Below are positions 1-5,584 of a DNA stretch of 5,892 nucleotides, piece by piece. This DNA is from Verrucomicrobiota bacterium. GTDB taxonomy: Bacteria; Verrucomicrobiota; Verrucomicrobiia; Limisphaerales; UBA1096. Position 1 is the first letter of the stretch, and each line of letters starts with the position of its first letter. The stretch lies in contig JASLKI010000407.1 of assembly GCA_030747575.1 (NCBI GenBank), positions 1-5,892 of the forward strand. The letters are read 5' to 3'. The notes under the pieces are model-generated. The model did no database searches and was not told where the DNA came from. It worked only from the letters and a program-made list of their open reading frames with translations. Both the position numbers and the translations under genes were made by a program.

Positions 1-861
1 TTAGAATGTCAGGCCGAAGCCAAGAGCAAAGCGCCGGTGATCGCCGAAGCGCATCGCCTTGGCTTTGTCGTAAACAACTTGGCGATACTCAAACTTGAGC
101 ATCCAATCCTCGTGGTAATACATCGCGACTGGGCCGACGGCAATGGTGTCACCGGCGGGATCGATCAATTGGTTTTTGCCCGGCTCGATGTGGCGTGCGG
201 CGATGTCGAGCATCAGGAAAAGTCCTCGGCCGTTGTCGCCGTCGTGCCATGCGTGCCAGCCGATGTTGGTGTCGAAGCCCAGTTCGTCGCCTTGGTCGAA
301 GTTGCGGCCGGAGCCGTTCTTCCAGTAGTATAAATCGTAGAGATGATACCACTTCGGGGTCTCGAAGCTGTAGCTCAGACTTAGGCCGGCGTCCCAGCTT
401 CCGTCGCCCACGTCCCAGTCGTCATCGGTGCTGCCGGTCGGCAGTCGAAGGTTCGGGGTGAGGCTCAGGTTGTAGGTGTATCCCCTTTTGTTGACGTATT
501 TTTTTATCGGCGCGCCGATAATGATGTCGCCCAGACCGTGGCCGGTTTGCTGGATGATCTCGCCATCCCGCAGCCATTGGCGTGACTTGTCGACATACGG
601 CACCTTGGCCGTGATGCGGAACTCTCGCCGGAATGTGTACACGCCCTCGAGCCAAGTGGTGTCCACGCGACTCTCGAGTCCTTGAGGGTTGGGTAGCATC
701 GATTCGCCGTGGCGCAGGTCGTCGGCGATGCTATGGACTTGGAACAACTGCACGCCATAACCACCGGACCAGCGGGGGGCCATGTCCATCACAGGTTGAT
801 GCCCGAGGACACTTGTTACGACAACCAGCCATAGCGAGCCTAGCGCAATTGATTGCTTCAT
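1..861 (-). CDS. Outer-membrane beta-barrel protein (transporter / Phenol_MetA_deg-like)
   Basis: A complete 286-residue protein. Residues 1-20 form a Sec signal peptide with a hydrophobic core (LWLVVVTSVLG) and probable cleavage before His21. The mature part is rich in alternating aromatic/polar strands and Gly-Asp turns: KVPYVDK at 86-92, GLGDIIIG at 109-116, LSLTPNLRLPTGSTDD at 132-147, GDGSWDAGLSLSYS at 152-165. It ends in Phe (GFGLTF), the usual C-terminal signal for BAM-assisted outer-membrane insertion. The GLGDI...TPxxxLPTGS...GDGSWD pattern is what I recall from the 'transporter'/MetA-pathway phenol-degradation outer-membrane family; DUF3187 is an alternative. Substrate is unknown. 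There is no Shine-Dalgarno site. The start codon overlaps the stop of the upstream HMA-like gene (ATGA), so translation is probably coupled. Being last in a run with three metal-binding exported proteins suggests a role in envelope metal handling (inferred). Confidence 0.75.
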   Translation of the reverse strand: MKQSIALGSLWLVVVTSVLGHQPVMDMAPRWSGGYGVQLFQVHSIADDLRHGESMLPNPQGLESRVDTTWLEGVYTFRREFRITAKVPYVDKSRQWLRDGEIIQQTGHGLGDIIIGAPIKKYVNKRGYTYNLSLTPNLRLPTGSTDDDWDVGDGSWDAGLSLSYSFETPKWYHLYDLYYWKNGSGRNFDQGDELGFDTNIGWHAWHDGDNGRGLFLMLDIAARHIEPGKNQLIDPAGDTIAVGPVAMYYHEDWMLKFEYRQVVYDKAKAMRFGDHRRFALGFGLTF

Positions 862-1409
862 TCGCTTGCTTTTGTGATCTCGTCGACTTCCACTTCGACT
901 ACTGTTCCGGGCTGGGCATTGGCCAAGGTTTTGGAGGTGATCATCACGCGTAAGGTGACAGCATTGCTCTTGGTCAAGCCCGTGGGTGCATTAGCGAAGC
1001 CAAACTTGTTCGGCCCCTCTTTTTCAGAGAGCAACCACTTGCCGTTGACAGACTCCATCGAACCATTCAGGTGCATGTAGAGCTTATTCAACTCGTAGCC
1101 GCCTTTTTTCACAGCGGTCAGGAGTCCATCGAAGTCGATCGGTTTCTTGAGATCGCGGTACATTACAAGCCGGCCGGAGCGGATATCGATTTTTACGCCG
1201 GACTTCTCGCTGAGCACCGGTGAGTTGAAGTCAAGCTTGGCGAGGTTTTTCTGTAGGCCCTTGGCACAGATCGAGCAGACTACACCGTTCACCTCGACAA
1301 TCAGCTCGCCCGGCTTGGCCACAACGGGAGTGTCAAGTTCATCCGCCACTGCGGCCAGCGGCGAGGTCAAAAACGGCAGCACAAAAAATAATAAAATCAG
1401 TTTTTTCAT
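858..1409 (-). CDS. Exported HMA-like (CxxC) metal-binding protein
   Basis: A 183-residue protein. The start at 1409 is chosen because it gives a classical signal peptide (MKKLILLFFVLPFLTSPLAA, cleavage near residues 20-23) and has an AAAGGA ribosome site 8 bases upstream; an upstream ATG at 1442 in the same frame lacks both advantages. Residues ~35-107 resemble a heavy-metal-associated domain: a beta strand ELIVEV, the metal loop GVVCSICAKGL with Cys45 and Cys48, then a final helix-strand LLTAVKKGGYEL (97-108) ending in the GGY typical of HMA folds. The usual GMxCxxC Met is replaced by Val. Residues ~109-183 form an extra domain without cysteines and with several beta strands; I do not recognise it. 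Exported HMA proteins such as MerP bind Hg or Cu in the periplasm, so a periplasmic metal-binding role is inferred. It overlaps the outer-membrane gene by 4 bases. Confidence 0.75.
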   Translation of the reverse strand: MKKLILLFFVLPFLTSPLAAVADELDTPVVAKPGELIVEVNGVVCSICAKGLQKNLAKLDFNSPVLSEKSGVKIDIRSGRLVMYRDLKKPIDFDGLLTAVKKGGYELNKLYMHLNGSMESVNGKWLLSEKEGPNKFGFANAPTGLTKSNAVTLRVMITSKTLANAQPGTVVEVEVDEITKASE

Positions 1410-1417
1410 ATTTAAGT

Positions 1418-1423
1418 TCCTTT
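1418..1423 (-). promoter_or_regulatory. Ribosome binding site of the HMA-like gene
   Basis: AAAGGA lies 8 bases before the ATG at 1409. It is the clearest Shine-Dalgarno site in the four-gene cluster and fixes the start at the signal-peptide Met instead of the ATG at 1442. The ~98-base gap to the gene upstream is long for an operon, but I see no convincing promoter or terminator in it. Confidence 0.6.
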
Positions 1424-1507
1424 CTTTTTCAGTTTCAAACATTGGGATTGCCCGGTCACGGATACACTCCGCCTCTGGACATATTGGGTCGGGGAAAAGA
1501 AGGAAAC

Positions 1508-1855
1508 TCAGGTGAGATACTGGCAGACTCGCTTGTGCACAGGAATGCCGGCGACCCGCATTTGAGGAGGTTGCGGAAGGGAGGAAAACTTAAGCGCCAC
1601 TTGCGGCAGCTTGAAAACCGCGCTGAATTGTCCATCCGTCACAACGGGCTGGACTTTGAAGCTGGTCTGGCGCTGGGGCAGCGCTGGAAGCGGCAGATCG
1701 GAGGAGTCGCTGTCCACACAGCAACTGGCTTTGCCGCCGCAAGGGCAATGCTCGCATTCCGCCGGCGCGCTTGGCTGCAGCTGCAACACCATCCCGAGGC
1801 CAAGCTGCGACGTCAGCAGCAGGCAACCGGTCAGGATGGTAAACGCGTTTTTCAT
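1508..1855 (-). CDS. Small secreted Cys-rich protein, probable metal binding
   Basis: A 115-residue protein of no family I can name. Residues 1 to ~28 look like a signal peptide or membrane anchor (AFTILTGCLLLTSQLGLGMVL); Cys11 sits inside it, in TGCLL, which is not a good lipobox. A compact cysteine cluster follows: CEHCPC at 34-39 and CC at 45-46. Then comes a Pro/Leu/Ser-rich stretch, a beta-type segment (SFKVQPVV..FSAVFKLPQVAL, 65-88), and a C-terminal tail with one more cysteine (RVCQYLT). Small exported proteins with an N-terminal Cys/His cluster and a conserved short C-terminal tail are common near bacterial copper and heavy-metal genes; that comparison is from memory. It lies 18 bases after the TRASH-like lipoprotein gene in the same direction, so co-transcription is likely. 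The ribosome site is poor (only GGA next to the ATG). Confidence 0.65.
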   Translation of the reverse strand: MKNAFTILTGCLLLTSQLGLGMVLQLQPSAPAECEHCPCGGKASCCVDSDSSDLPLPALPQRQTSFKVQPVVTDGQFSAVFKLPQVALKFSSLPQPPQMRVAGIPVHKRVCQYLT

Positions 1856-1873
1856 TCCATTCGGCGAGACGAC

Positions 1874-2221
1874 TTAACCGGCTTTCTCAGTGTCGCTGGC
1901 GTCGGCAGCCGGCTTGGCTTCGGCGGCTTTTTTTGCTGCGACCGCGTCGTCAAATTTCTTGATGTACTTGGCGGTGTCAGCCTTGAAATCGTCGTTGCAG
2001 CCTTCGCAGCAAAACTTGATCTCGCGGCCCTCGTGAACAAACGTGTGCGGCTTGCCCATGCTGCCGAGCTTGCTGCCGCCAACAAGGCAGGTCTCCAGCG
2101 GGTAGGCGACCACGTTGGGATCCATCGCCGCGCTGGTTGCCGCCGCCTCTTCGCCACCACCGCAACCGGCAAAAAGGAACCCGGCTGCGATGCCACTCAG
2201 GAGAGTTGTCCAATTCTTCAT
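1874..2221 (-). CDS. Lipoprotein with TRASH/YHS-like metal-binding domain
   Basis: A 115-residue protein. It begins with a lipoprotein signal (MKNWTTLLSGIAAGFLFAGC): lipobox LFAGC with Cys20 as the lipidated residue, followed by a GGGEE spacer. Residues 39-93 match a TRASH/YHS-type domain: AYPLETC with Cys45, a basic loop, then IKFCCEGCNDDF with Cys71, Cys72 and Cys75, and a helix ADTAKYIKKFDDA. The C-x25-C-x3-C spacing fits a single metal site; members of this superfamily bind copper, zinc or other soft metals. The Ala/Lys/Glu-rich tail from 94 on is low-complexity and probably disordered. It is the first gene of the leftward four-gene group and faces fdhD across 87 bases. No ribosome site is visible before the ATG. 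It probably acts at the periplasmic face of a membrane; the metal is not determined by the sequence. Confidence 0.75.
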   Translation of the reverse strand: MKNWTTLLSGIAAGFLFAGCGGGEEAAATSAAMDPNVVAYPLETCLVGGSKLGSMGKPHTFVHEGREIKFCCEGCNDDFKADTAKYIKKFDDAVAAKKAAEAKPAADASDTEKAG

Positions 2222-2308
2222 AACGTGACGAACAGCTAGCCCCGGCCGGTCAAATTGTCAAATCCTTCTTTTCTGTTGCCGCTGCTTCTGGTAGCAGGCG
2301 GTCGGAAC
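2222..2308 (+). promoter_or_regulatory. Divergent intergenic region between the metal-lipoprotein gene and fdhD
   Basis: These 87 bases separate two divergent genes and should hold the promoters of both. Visible elements are the palindrome CCGGCCGG (2242-2249) and a tandem heptamer GTCAAAT-T-GTCAAAT (2249-2263). On the minus strand the repeat reads ATTTGACAATTTGAC and includes a perfect TTGACA -35 hexamer (2256-2261). The matching -10 position has only a poor hexamer (TAGCTG), so the promoter is tentative. The heptamer pair, with an 8-base period, could instead be part of an operator. Confidence 0.35.
2279..2301 (+). promoter_or_regulatory. Leader hairpin just before the fdhD ATG
   Basis: CCGCTGCT (2279-2286) can pair with AGCA-G-GCGG (2293-2301) around loop TCTGGT, giving an 8-bp stem with one bulged G. 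The 3' arm contains AGGCGG, the best available, though weak, ribosome-site candidate for the ATG at 2309, so folding could lower initiation. If translation instead begins at the TTG at 2255, this stretch is coding. Confidence 0.25.
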
Positions 2309-3160
2309 ATGCCAACGGCGAACGAAAAACCGACCGATCCAAAAACCTCGACCACCGGTATTTTGCGATGGAAACAGGGCGCGCTCGGCCAGGCGGCGGA
2401 AGACTTTCTGTCGAGGGAGGAGCCGTTGGAAATCCGCGTCAAGGGCGAGTCGGTGGCCGTGACCATGCGCACTCCCGGCCACGACGAGGAACTCGCGCTT
2501 GGATTCCTACTTTCCGAGGGCGTGATCGACGTGCCGGGCGACGTGCTCGAGGTCGCACCCTGTCAACAAGGCGAGGCGGCGTTGCACGGCAATGTGCTCA
2601 ATGTGTTCCTTGCTCCCAATGTCGAACTCGACCTGGCCCAGCTCAGGCGCAACGTCTACGCCAGCTCGAGCTGCGGCCTCTGCGGTAAGGCGTCTATTGA
2701 GTCCGTGCACGGTCACTTCGCGCCCTTGGCCAAGTGCGAGCCGTTCGTCGGCGCGGAGACGCTGCTGCAACTGCCGGTCAAGTTGCGAGCCGAACAGGAG
2801 ACGTTCGACAAAACAGGCGGGCTGCACGCCGCCGGGCTGTTCGACGCGGAAGGAAGACTGCTAACGATGCGCGAGGACGTCGGTCGCCACAACGCTGTGG
2901 ATAAGGCGCTTGGCCGATCGATGCTCGACCGCAATTTCCCGCTTGATAATCGTGTGCTTATTGTCAGCGGGCGGGCGTCGTTTGAGATTTTGCAGAAGGC
3001 ATTGGCCGGTCGCGTGCCGGTGATCTGCGCCGTCTCCGCGCCATCGAGTCTGGCGGTGGAGTTCGCGCGGGAGAGTGGCCAGACACTCGTCGGTTTTCTT
3101 CGCGGCGACACATTCAACGTGTACAGCCACCCGGAGCGAATTACGGGCCTCGGCGACTAG
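2309..3160 (+). CDS. fdhD: FdhD, formate dehydrogenase accessory sulfurtransferase
   Basis: FdhD carries sulfur from the cysteine desulfurase IscS to the Mo-bis-PGD cofactor before it enters formate dehydrogenase; without it the enzyme is inactive. It acts in the cytoplasm. From the ATG at 2309 the protein has 283 residues, close to the ~277 of E. coli. Family marks are all present: PGHDEELALGFLLSEG (56-71), the sulfur-relay loop SSCGLCG (120-126) with Cys122 and Cys125, the cofactor-binding stretches TGGLHAAG (169-176) and EDVGRHNAVDK (189-199), SGRASFEI (220-227) and SAPSSLAV (243-250), and GFLRGDTFNVYS near the end. The frame stays open to a TTG at 2255, adding MSNPSFLLPLLLVAGGRN; I prefer the ATG because of family length and the non-conserved, hydrophobic extension. 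No formate dehydrogenase gene is in the window. It is convergent with the YebC-family gene, sharing CTAG. Confidence 0.93.
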   Translation: MPTANEKPTDPKTSTTGILRWKQGALGQAAEDFLSREEPLEIRVKGESVAVTMRTPGHDEELALGFLLSEGVIDVPGDVLEVAPCQQGEAALHGNVLNVFLAPNVELDLAQLRRNVYASSSCGLCGKASIESVHGHFAPLAKCEPFVGAETLLQLPVKLRAEQETFDKTGGLHAAGLFDAEGRLLTMREDVGRHNAVDKALGRSMLDRNFPLDNRVLIVSGRASFEILQKALAGRVPVICAVSAPSSLAVEFARESGQTLVGFLRGDTFNVYSHPERITGLGD

Positions 3161-3885
3161 GCGTCCTCTGGGAAGTCAGCGTTGGTAAACACATCGCTCA
3201 CATCGTCGTTCTCCTCGAGCGCATCCACCAAACGCGTGACCGTTGCCGCACCGGAGTCATCGACGGCGGCCGTTTGCAGGGCGATGGACGTCACTTCTGC
3301 CGAGAGCGTTACGATTCCCTTCTCCTCGACAGCCTTGTGCACCTGCTCGAAGTCGTTCGGCCCGGTCACGATCTCGTAGCCGTTTTCGTCTGCAGTGAAA
3401 TCCTCGGCGCCGGCTTCAAGGGCCAGCTCCATCAGCGTGTCCTCATCGGCGGCGGTGCGCTCGATGATAATCTGTCCCTTGCGTTCAAACAACCGAGTCA
3501 CCGCGCCGGCGCTGGCGAACTGCCCGCCGGCCTTGGTGACGACGTGACGGATGTCGGCGGCGGTGCGGTTGCGGTTGTCCGTGTTGGAGTGAGCAAGAAC
3601 CGCCACGCCGCCCGGCGCAAAAATCTCGTAAGTCAGCTCCTCGAAGTTGGCGTCGTCGTCGCCGGCGGCGCGCTTGATGGCGCGGTCTATATTATCTGCC
3701 GGCATGTTGGCGCTGCGGCACTTGAGCAGGATCATCCGCAGGCGAGGGTTCATGTCCGCCTCCGGACCGCCGCCCCGGACCGCAATGCCAATCTCACGGG
3801 CCAGCTTGGCGAACACCTTCGCCTTCTTGGCATCGGTGGCGCCCTTTTTCCGCTTGATCGTCGACCACTTGCTATGACCAGACAT
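3157..3885 (-). CDS. YebC/PmpR-family protein (TACO1 family)
   Basis: A 242-residue cytoplasmic protein of the YebC/PmpR/TACO1 family. Members are described as DNA-binding regulators or, more recently, as ribosome-associated factors that ease translation of proline-rich stretches; which applies here cannot be told from sequence. The start at 3885 is chosen because it yields the hallmark N-terminus MSGHSKWSTIKRKKGATDAK; the frame extends 31 codons further upstream without conserved sequence. Other hallmarks: FAKLAREI (25-32), N-RLR...NMPADNIDRAIKRA (46-73), YEIFAPGGVAVL..TDNRNRTAADIRH (86-114), GAVTRLFERKG (127-137), and the acidic C-terminus LVDALEENDDVSDVFTNAD (219-237). Full length and intact. 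No clear Shine-Dalgarno site precedes the ATG. It stands alone, not beside ruvC as in many genomes, and the terminator of the LRR gene insulates it from upstream. Confidence 0.92.
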   Translation of the reverse strand: MSGHSKWSTIKRKKGATDAKKAKVFAKLAREIGIAVRGGGPEADMNPRLRMILLKCRSANMPADNIDRAIKRAAGDDDANFEELTYEIFAPGGVAVLAHSNTDNRNRTAADIRHVVTKAGGQFASAGAVTRLFERKGQIIIERTAADEDTLMELALEAGAEDFTADENGYEIVTGPNDFEQVHKAVEEKGIVTLSAEVTSIALQTAAVDDSGAATVTRLVDALEENDDVSDVFTNADFPEDA

Positions 3886-3964
3886 GAAATAAATTGGGCC
3901 GAGGCAACACGCCCCAGCGGGGAGAAAACCATACCAAACCCGCACTGAGAATGGAATGAAAATC

Positions 3965-3985
3965 CCTCCGCTTGCCAAGCGGGGG
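3965..3985 (-). terminator. Second hairpin downstream of the LRR gene
   Basis: CCTCCGCTT (3965-3973) pairs with AAGCGGGGG (3977-3985) around loop GCC, a 9-bp stem with one G-T wobble. On the minus strand it is followed by ATTTTC, only a modest U-tract. It lies just past the stronger terminator at 3990-4015, so it may back it up. It could equally affect the 5' region of the YebC-family gene. Confidence 0.3.
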
Positions 3986-3989
3986 CCAC

Positions 3990-4015
3990 AAAAAAGCCCG
4001 GGGTGTACCCGAGCT
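3990..4015 (-). terminator. Rho-independent terminator of the LRR gene
   Basis: On the minus strand, AGCTCGGG - loop TACAC - CCCGGGCT forms an 8-bp GC-rich stem (one T-G wobble) followed immediately by six T residues. It begins 24 bases after the LRR stop codon, the expected place, and also shields the downstream YebC-family gene from read-through. Confidence 0.85.
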
Positions 4016-4039
4016 TCGTGTGAAAGATTGGCGTTTGCT

Positions 4040-5170
4040 CTAGAGGCTCAGGTCGACTTTGTCGCTGAGGCCGAGTTTTTTCAGTGCTGCTTTCAGCTCG
4101 TCGACCTCCTGTTTGGTGATGCCATCCTCGGGCGAGACTTTGAGCTGCAGTTTCACCTTGGCGTCCTTCATCAAGTCATACTTCTCTAGAATATCCCGCT
4201 GGAAAGCGACCAACTGTTCGCCTGTCAGTTCACCGGACCAGCCAGTGCTGTCGAAGGTGACGAGTTCCGGCTGGCGCGGCGTCTCGACGCGCACGCCGTA
4301 CTTCATCAGGCGGGCGAACTGCAGGCGGCTGTCGGTGGTGCCGTCAACCGGGTTGCCCTTGATGTAGAGGCGCAGGAACGGAGCGAAGTTTTTCGGGCCC
4401 TTGTAGTCGGCACTGGCCATCTCGACGAGTGAACCGAGGTTTGCCACCTTGTTGTTTTCGAGGAATAGGAAGTGCAGGCGCGTGAGGCCCTTGAGCGGGG
4501 CAAGGTCGGCGATGTCGTTGTTGCCGGCGGAGAGGGTGGTCAGGCCCTTGAGTCCGGCTACGCCGTTGAGCTTGGTGATCTGGTTGTGGTCGAGGTAGAG
4601 CGACCATAGCTTGGTCAGCTTGAGCGCCGGCGAGAAGTCGCTGATGCGGTTGTTCGACAGGTAGAGCGAGCGCATGTTGCCGAGGCCCTCGAGCGGCTTG
4701 AGATCCTTCACGCGGTTGTTGGACAACTCAATGTACTGTAGCGCGGTCAACCCGGCGAGCGGCGCGATGTTCTCTATCTTGTTCTTGGCGAGGTTCAGAT
4801 ATTGGATGCGCTTCAAGTCCTTAATCGCGCTGAAGTCGGTGATCGCGTTCCCGGCGAGGTCGAGCGACGCGAGCGCGCGGCACTTCTCGAGGCCGCTCAA
4901 GTCCTTGATGCCGGCGTTGGTGACCTTGATGGTGGAGAGGTGAATCAGGTCCGCCTCGACCAGTGGCTCCTTGTTGTAGCGCTTGGCGAAGACAAACTTC
5001 CTCACGCCCTCCTCCAGCGCCTTGTCCTTGAAGACTGACTGCGGCTTGGGCTTGGGCGCCTCAGCCTTCTTCTCTTCCTTTTTTTCCTCCGCGAACAGGG
5101 CCGGGACAACTGCCAACCCGAACATCAGGCTGGCGACGACGATTCCTCTGGTGAAAAACATTTTTTTCAT
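4040..5170 (-). CDS. Exported leucine-rich-repeat protein (internalin-like LRR)
   Basis: A 376-residue protein from the ATG at 5170. That start gives a clean signal peptide, MKKMFFTRGIVVASLMFGLAVVPALFA, cleaved before EEKK; the frame is open to 5278 but the extension would bury the signal and overlap the GTG frame that starts at 5271. After a Lys/Glu/Pro-rich linker (28-44) and a helical cap (48-76, FKDKALEEGVRKFVF), about eight 22-residue leucine-rich repeats run from ~77 to ~251, each with the form LxxLxLxxNxIxDLxPLxGL (for example LASLDLAGNAITDFSAI, LQYIELSNNRVKDLKPL). A degenerate repeat (FLRLYIKGNPVDG, 265-277) and a repeat-free charged C-terminal region (300-376) close it. This is the SDS22/internalin type of repeat, a scaffold for protein contacts. 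The partner is unknown. No membrane anchor is seen, so it should be periplasmic or secreted. No clear ribosome site. Confidence 0.85.
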   Translation of the reverse strand: MKKMFFTRGIVVASLMFGLAVVPALFAEEKKEEKKAEAPKPKPQSVFKDKALEEGVRKFVFAKRYNKEPLVEADLIHLSTIKVTNAGIKDLSGLEKCRALASLDLAGNAITDFSAIKDLKRIQYLNLAKNKIENIAPLAGLTALQYIELSNNRVKDLKPLEGLGNMRSLYLSNNRISDFSPALKLTKLWSLYLDHNQITKLNGVAGLKGLTTLSAGNNDIADLAPLKGLTRLHFLFLENNKVANLGSLVEMASADYKGPKNFAPFLRLYIKGNPVDGTTDSRLQFARLMKYGVRVETPRQPELVTFDSTGWSGELTGEQLVAFQRDILEKYDLMKDAKVKLQLKVSPEDGITKQEVDELKAALKKLGLSDKVDLSL

Positions 5171-5270
5171 GGCACGAAATGTGAGGGACAGAAGACCCCA
5201 AACCGCCGCCGAGGCCAAGCGTTTTTTGTTGGCTTGAAAAGCAACCGCGCAAAACAAAGGATTCCGTTCC

Positions 5271-5441
5271 GTGGCCACTCTTTACGCAAAATGGCGCAAG
5301 CAGGTGCAACCGCCGGTTTTTCGGGAAGGCTCCAGCGCGCCGTCCGAGCAGTTATTGCAGGTCATTTGGCAACATCAACGCATCCGCCGAAGCGACCTCC
5401 GCCCCACCGGCGTGCGGCGCTATTCGCTGGAAAAAACGTGA
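5271..5441 (+). pseudogene. Truncated N-terminus of a DUF2851-like protein
   Basis: A GTG-started frame of 56 codons, preceded by AAAGGA (5256-5261) at 9 bases, a better ribosome site than most in this window. It encodes VATLYAKWRKQV at the start and APSEQLLQVIWQHQRIRRSD in the middle, which resembles the opening of DUF2851-family proteins of unknown function (ER-LLQ-IW-HQR-RR-L, normally followed by a DGxPVxVLHPG motif). After LRPTG the resemblance stops, the frame ends at TGA, and the tRNA follows 57 bases later, so ~350 residues of a normal member are missing. It is divergent from the LRR gene. Family assignment is from memory. It could be a functional micro-protein, but a remnant cut by rearrangement near the tRNA is more likely. 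A larger overlapping frame (5234-5596) runs through the tRNA and is not a gene. Confidence 0.5.
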
Positions 5442-5470
5442 AAAACAGGGTTGCAATCCACCCTTATTTC

Positions 5471-5476
5471 GATAAT
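5471..5476 (+). promoter_or_regulatory. Possible -10 element of the tRNA-Gly promoter
   Basis: GATAAT lies 22 bases before the tRNA 5' end, matching TATAAT at five of six bases and placed so that a short 5' leader would result. A TTGCAA at 5451-5456 resembles a -35 box, but the spacing is only 14 bases, so the pairing is weak and the call tentative. Confidence 0.35.
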
Positions 5477-5498
5477 TTGCCTGTCCGCTTTTCCGGGA

Positions 5499-5574
5499 GC
5501 GGGTGTAGCTCAGTTGGTAGAGCGCCACCTTGCCAAGGTGACTGTCGAGAGTTCGAGTCTCTTCACCCGCTCCA
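5499..5574 (+). tRNA. tRNA-Gly (anticodon GCC), CCA encoded
   Basis: A 76-base cloverleaf. Acceptor stem GCGGGTG/CACCCGC pairs perfectly; D arm GCTC-AGTTGGTA-GAGC; anticodon loop TTGCCAA with GCC at 5532-5534; five-base variable loop CTGTC; T arm GAGAG-TTCGAGT-CTCTT with one G-T wobble; discriminator T73 and genomic CCA. The anticodon stem CCACC/GGTGA has a C27-A43 mismatch at its outer pair; the other four pairs are sound. It reads GGC and GGT codons. Its 3' end is a plausible integration target, since recombinase and ankyrin gene remnants follow directly. Confidence 0.96.
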
Positions 5575-5584
5575 TTCTTTTCTA

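Noticed and set aside
1442..2239. 265-codon plus-strand open frame
   Set aside because: It is antisense to two exported metal-binding proteins with signal peptides and Cys motifs, and its translation is Arg/Ala-rich low-information sequence typical of a GC-rich shadow.
3911..3921. CCCC-AGC-GGGG mini-hairpin upstream of the YebC-family start
   Set aside because: Only four G-C pairs, expected often by chance in this GC-rich DNA.
3274..3948. 224-codon plus-strand open frame
   Set aside because: It is antisense to the strongly conserved YebC-family gene and shows no recognisable motif.
3925..3960. Possible promoter (TATGGT) for the YebC-family gene
   Set aside because: The -10-like hexamer has no acceptable -35 at 16-18 bases, so I could not support a promoter call.
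5212..5235. AGGCCAA / TTGGCTT hairpin with T-rich loop between the LRR and DUF2851-like genes
   Set aside because: Seven pairs including a wobble around a 10-base loop, with no adjoining U-tract of terminator type; it lies in a divergent region where no transcript should end. Probably chance.
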